NCBI GenBank assembly: GCA_963662155.1
Contig: OY759261.1
Coordinates: 65,143,917 to 65,207,916 of the forward strand
DNA length: 64,000 nt
DNA from: Lamellibrachia columna
Lineage: Eukaryota > Annelida > Polychaeta > Sabellida > Siboglinidae
Direction of reading: 5' to 3'
How positions within the stretch are numbered: the first letter of the stretch is position 1; each line of letters begins with the position of its first letter. Below are positions 63,170 through 64,000 of the stretch, in pieces. The notes beneath the pieces are model-generated. The model was not told where the DNA came from, did not search any database, and saw nothing but the letters and a program-made list of their open reading frames with translations. The translations under genes were made by a program, and so were the position numbers.

Positions 63170-63782
63170 ACCTGGGGTAACACGGTCTATAACCCCCTCC
63201 CTGTGGTTTTTACTTATACAGTCGCGCCTCGTTATTACGCGGATTCGGATATATCGTGGTCGTTCGTGGACCCCGAATTTGGGCCTGCTTAAACCTACTT
63301 AGAATTACTTTGACAATTCTCAAGAAACATTAGGCGAACAATGTCAGTGAATGAGTATCAACGTGTTGTTTGTTTTGTGTTACCGCAGACATCAATCGCT
63401 GTCGCTCGCTTCGCTTCGATGGTTTGTAAATTGCAATCGAGATTCACAAATACACCTCGCGTAAGAATCAGATAAACAGTTTTAAATGCATTTAGTATGC
63501 AATGCCAACATAACATTTCGGTGAAATTACATGCTTCCATTACATCGTAAATTTAATCGTTTTCGCGACGCGAAACCAACATGTCAAATTCCTAACCCAA
63601 GGCTCTAACTAAAAGTTTAAAAACACACTGATTTAATTACGTCTGTCTCGTGTTGCTGAACTTTCGGGCGGGTATCAGATAGAATTAGCTTAATTTTGCA
63701 AAAGATTTGGAACGTTCAGAGTTATATATTTTGAGTAAGTGGTGGGGGCCGTTTTACCTCCAGGGACCGTGTTACCCCAGGT
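63170..63782. mobile_element. 613-bp MITE-like element with 18-bp perfect TIRs
   Basis: ACCTGGGGTAACACGGTC (63170-63187) has its exact inverse complement at 63765-63782. Interior without coding capacity. No clear target duplication. A pogo-like end lies inside at 63219. Confidence 0.55.
63219..63295 (+). mobile_element. pogo/Tigger-type terminus
   Basis: CAGTCGCGCCTCGTTATTAC followed by GCGGATTCGGATATATCG, preceded by TA, as in Tigger-like ends. The far end was not found. Confidence 0.45.
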
Positions 63783-64000
63783 TACCCTACTACCTTATTT
63801 GTGCTTGAGTGATAATGTGTTGTTTTGACTAACGTTCGTCGCCTACCAGCGAGATGGCGAACGGAGTTGTACGCTGATGGAAAAGGTTCAAGACTAAGGA
63901 GGTACCAAGCAAAGCTCTTCAGGGCACACTCCATCATCCAACAGGAAAGCCCGTGTAGCAAGTCGATGAAAATGCAGAACGTAATAAGGGTCGCCGTCAA

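Noticed and set aside
63782..64000. Minus-strand frame at the window edge as a possible polycystin exon
   Set aside because: No polycystin motif. A different frame (YYVLHFHRLATRAFLL) looks more protein-like but meets a stop, and neither could be assigned.

Overview
The window looks like nuclear DNA of an animal, most likely a marine lophotrochozoan such as a mollusc. That is an inference from intron-rich genes, abundant (TA)n and (TG/CG)n simple repeats, and the mix of CR1-like LINEs, a Penelope-like element, a Ty3/gypsy element, piggyBac, MULE/PHD and hAT elements; no marker fixes the species. No rRNA, tRNA, CRISPR or bacterial-type operon is visible.

Two host genes can be built, both on the minus strand. 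The first is a complete WDR12 (Ytm1) orthologue, a 60S-ribosome assembly factor of the PeBoW complex, with 12 coding exons between 39063 and 24901. The exons sum to 1326 nt, giving 441 residues and a stop in one consistent frame. The second is the 3' part of a polycystin-1-like membrane protein (61125 to 52494), whose N-terminal extracellular part lies outside the window or in exons I could not find.

Most of the rest is transposon-derived. 0-9.3 kb: a LINE RT scrap, a 19-bp minisatellite, a decayed Penelope-like element, a pogo-like end and a LINE thumb fragment. 10.4-14.5 kb: tandem repeats running into a decayed piggyBac transposase, then a CR1-like LINE whose RT core is replaced by (TA)n. 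14.8-17.65 kb: a well-delimited element with tandemly repeated inverted ends, an exact 9-bp target duplication and PHD-finger exons. 18.4-21.8 kb: a broken gene of PHD, OTU, FLYWCH and MULE transposase modules. 22-24.7 kb: dispersed and inverted repeats. 24.9-39.1 kb: WDR12, with minisatellites, a hAT-type MITE and a LINE tail in its introns. 41.1-47.7 kb: a nearly intact, recently inserted Ty3/gypsy element inside a (TA)n tract. 47.8-52.4 kb: intergenic, with a long TA tract. 52.5-61.1 kb: the polycystin gene, with a CR1-like LINE, a hAT end and another LINE tail in its introns. 61.7-64 kb: several DNA-transposon termini.

The strongest candidates for something undescribed are the PHD-carrying Mutator-type elements at 14.8-21.8 kb and, in the Ty3/gypsy element, an LTR that holds a 35-bp copy of its own pol gene.
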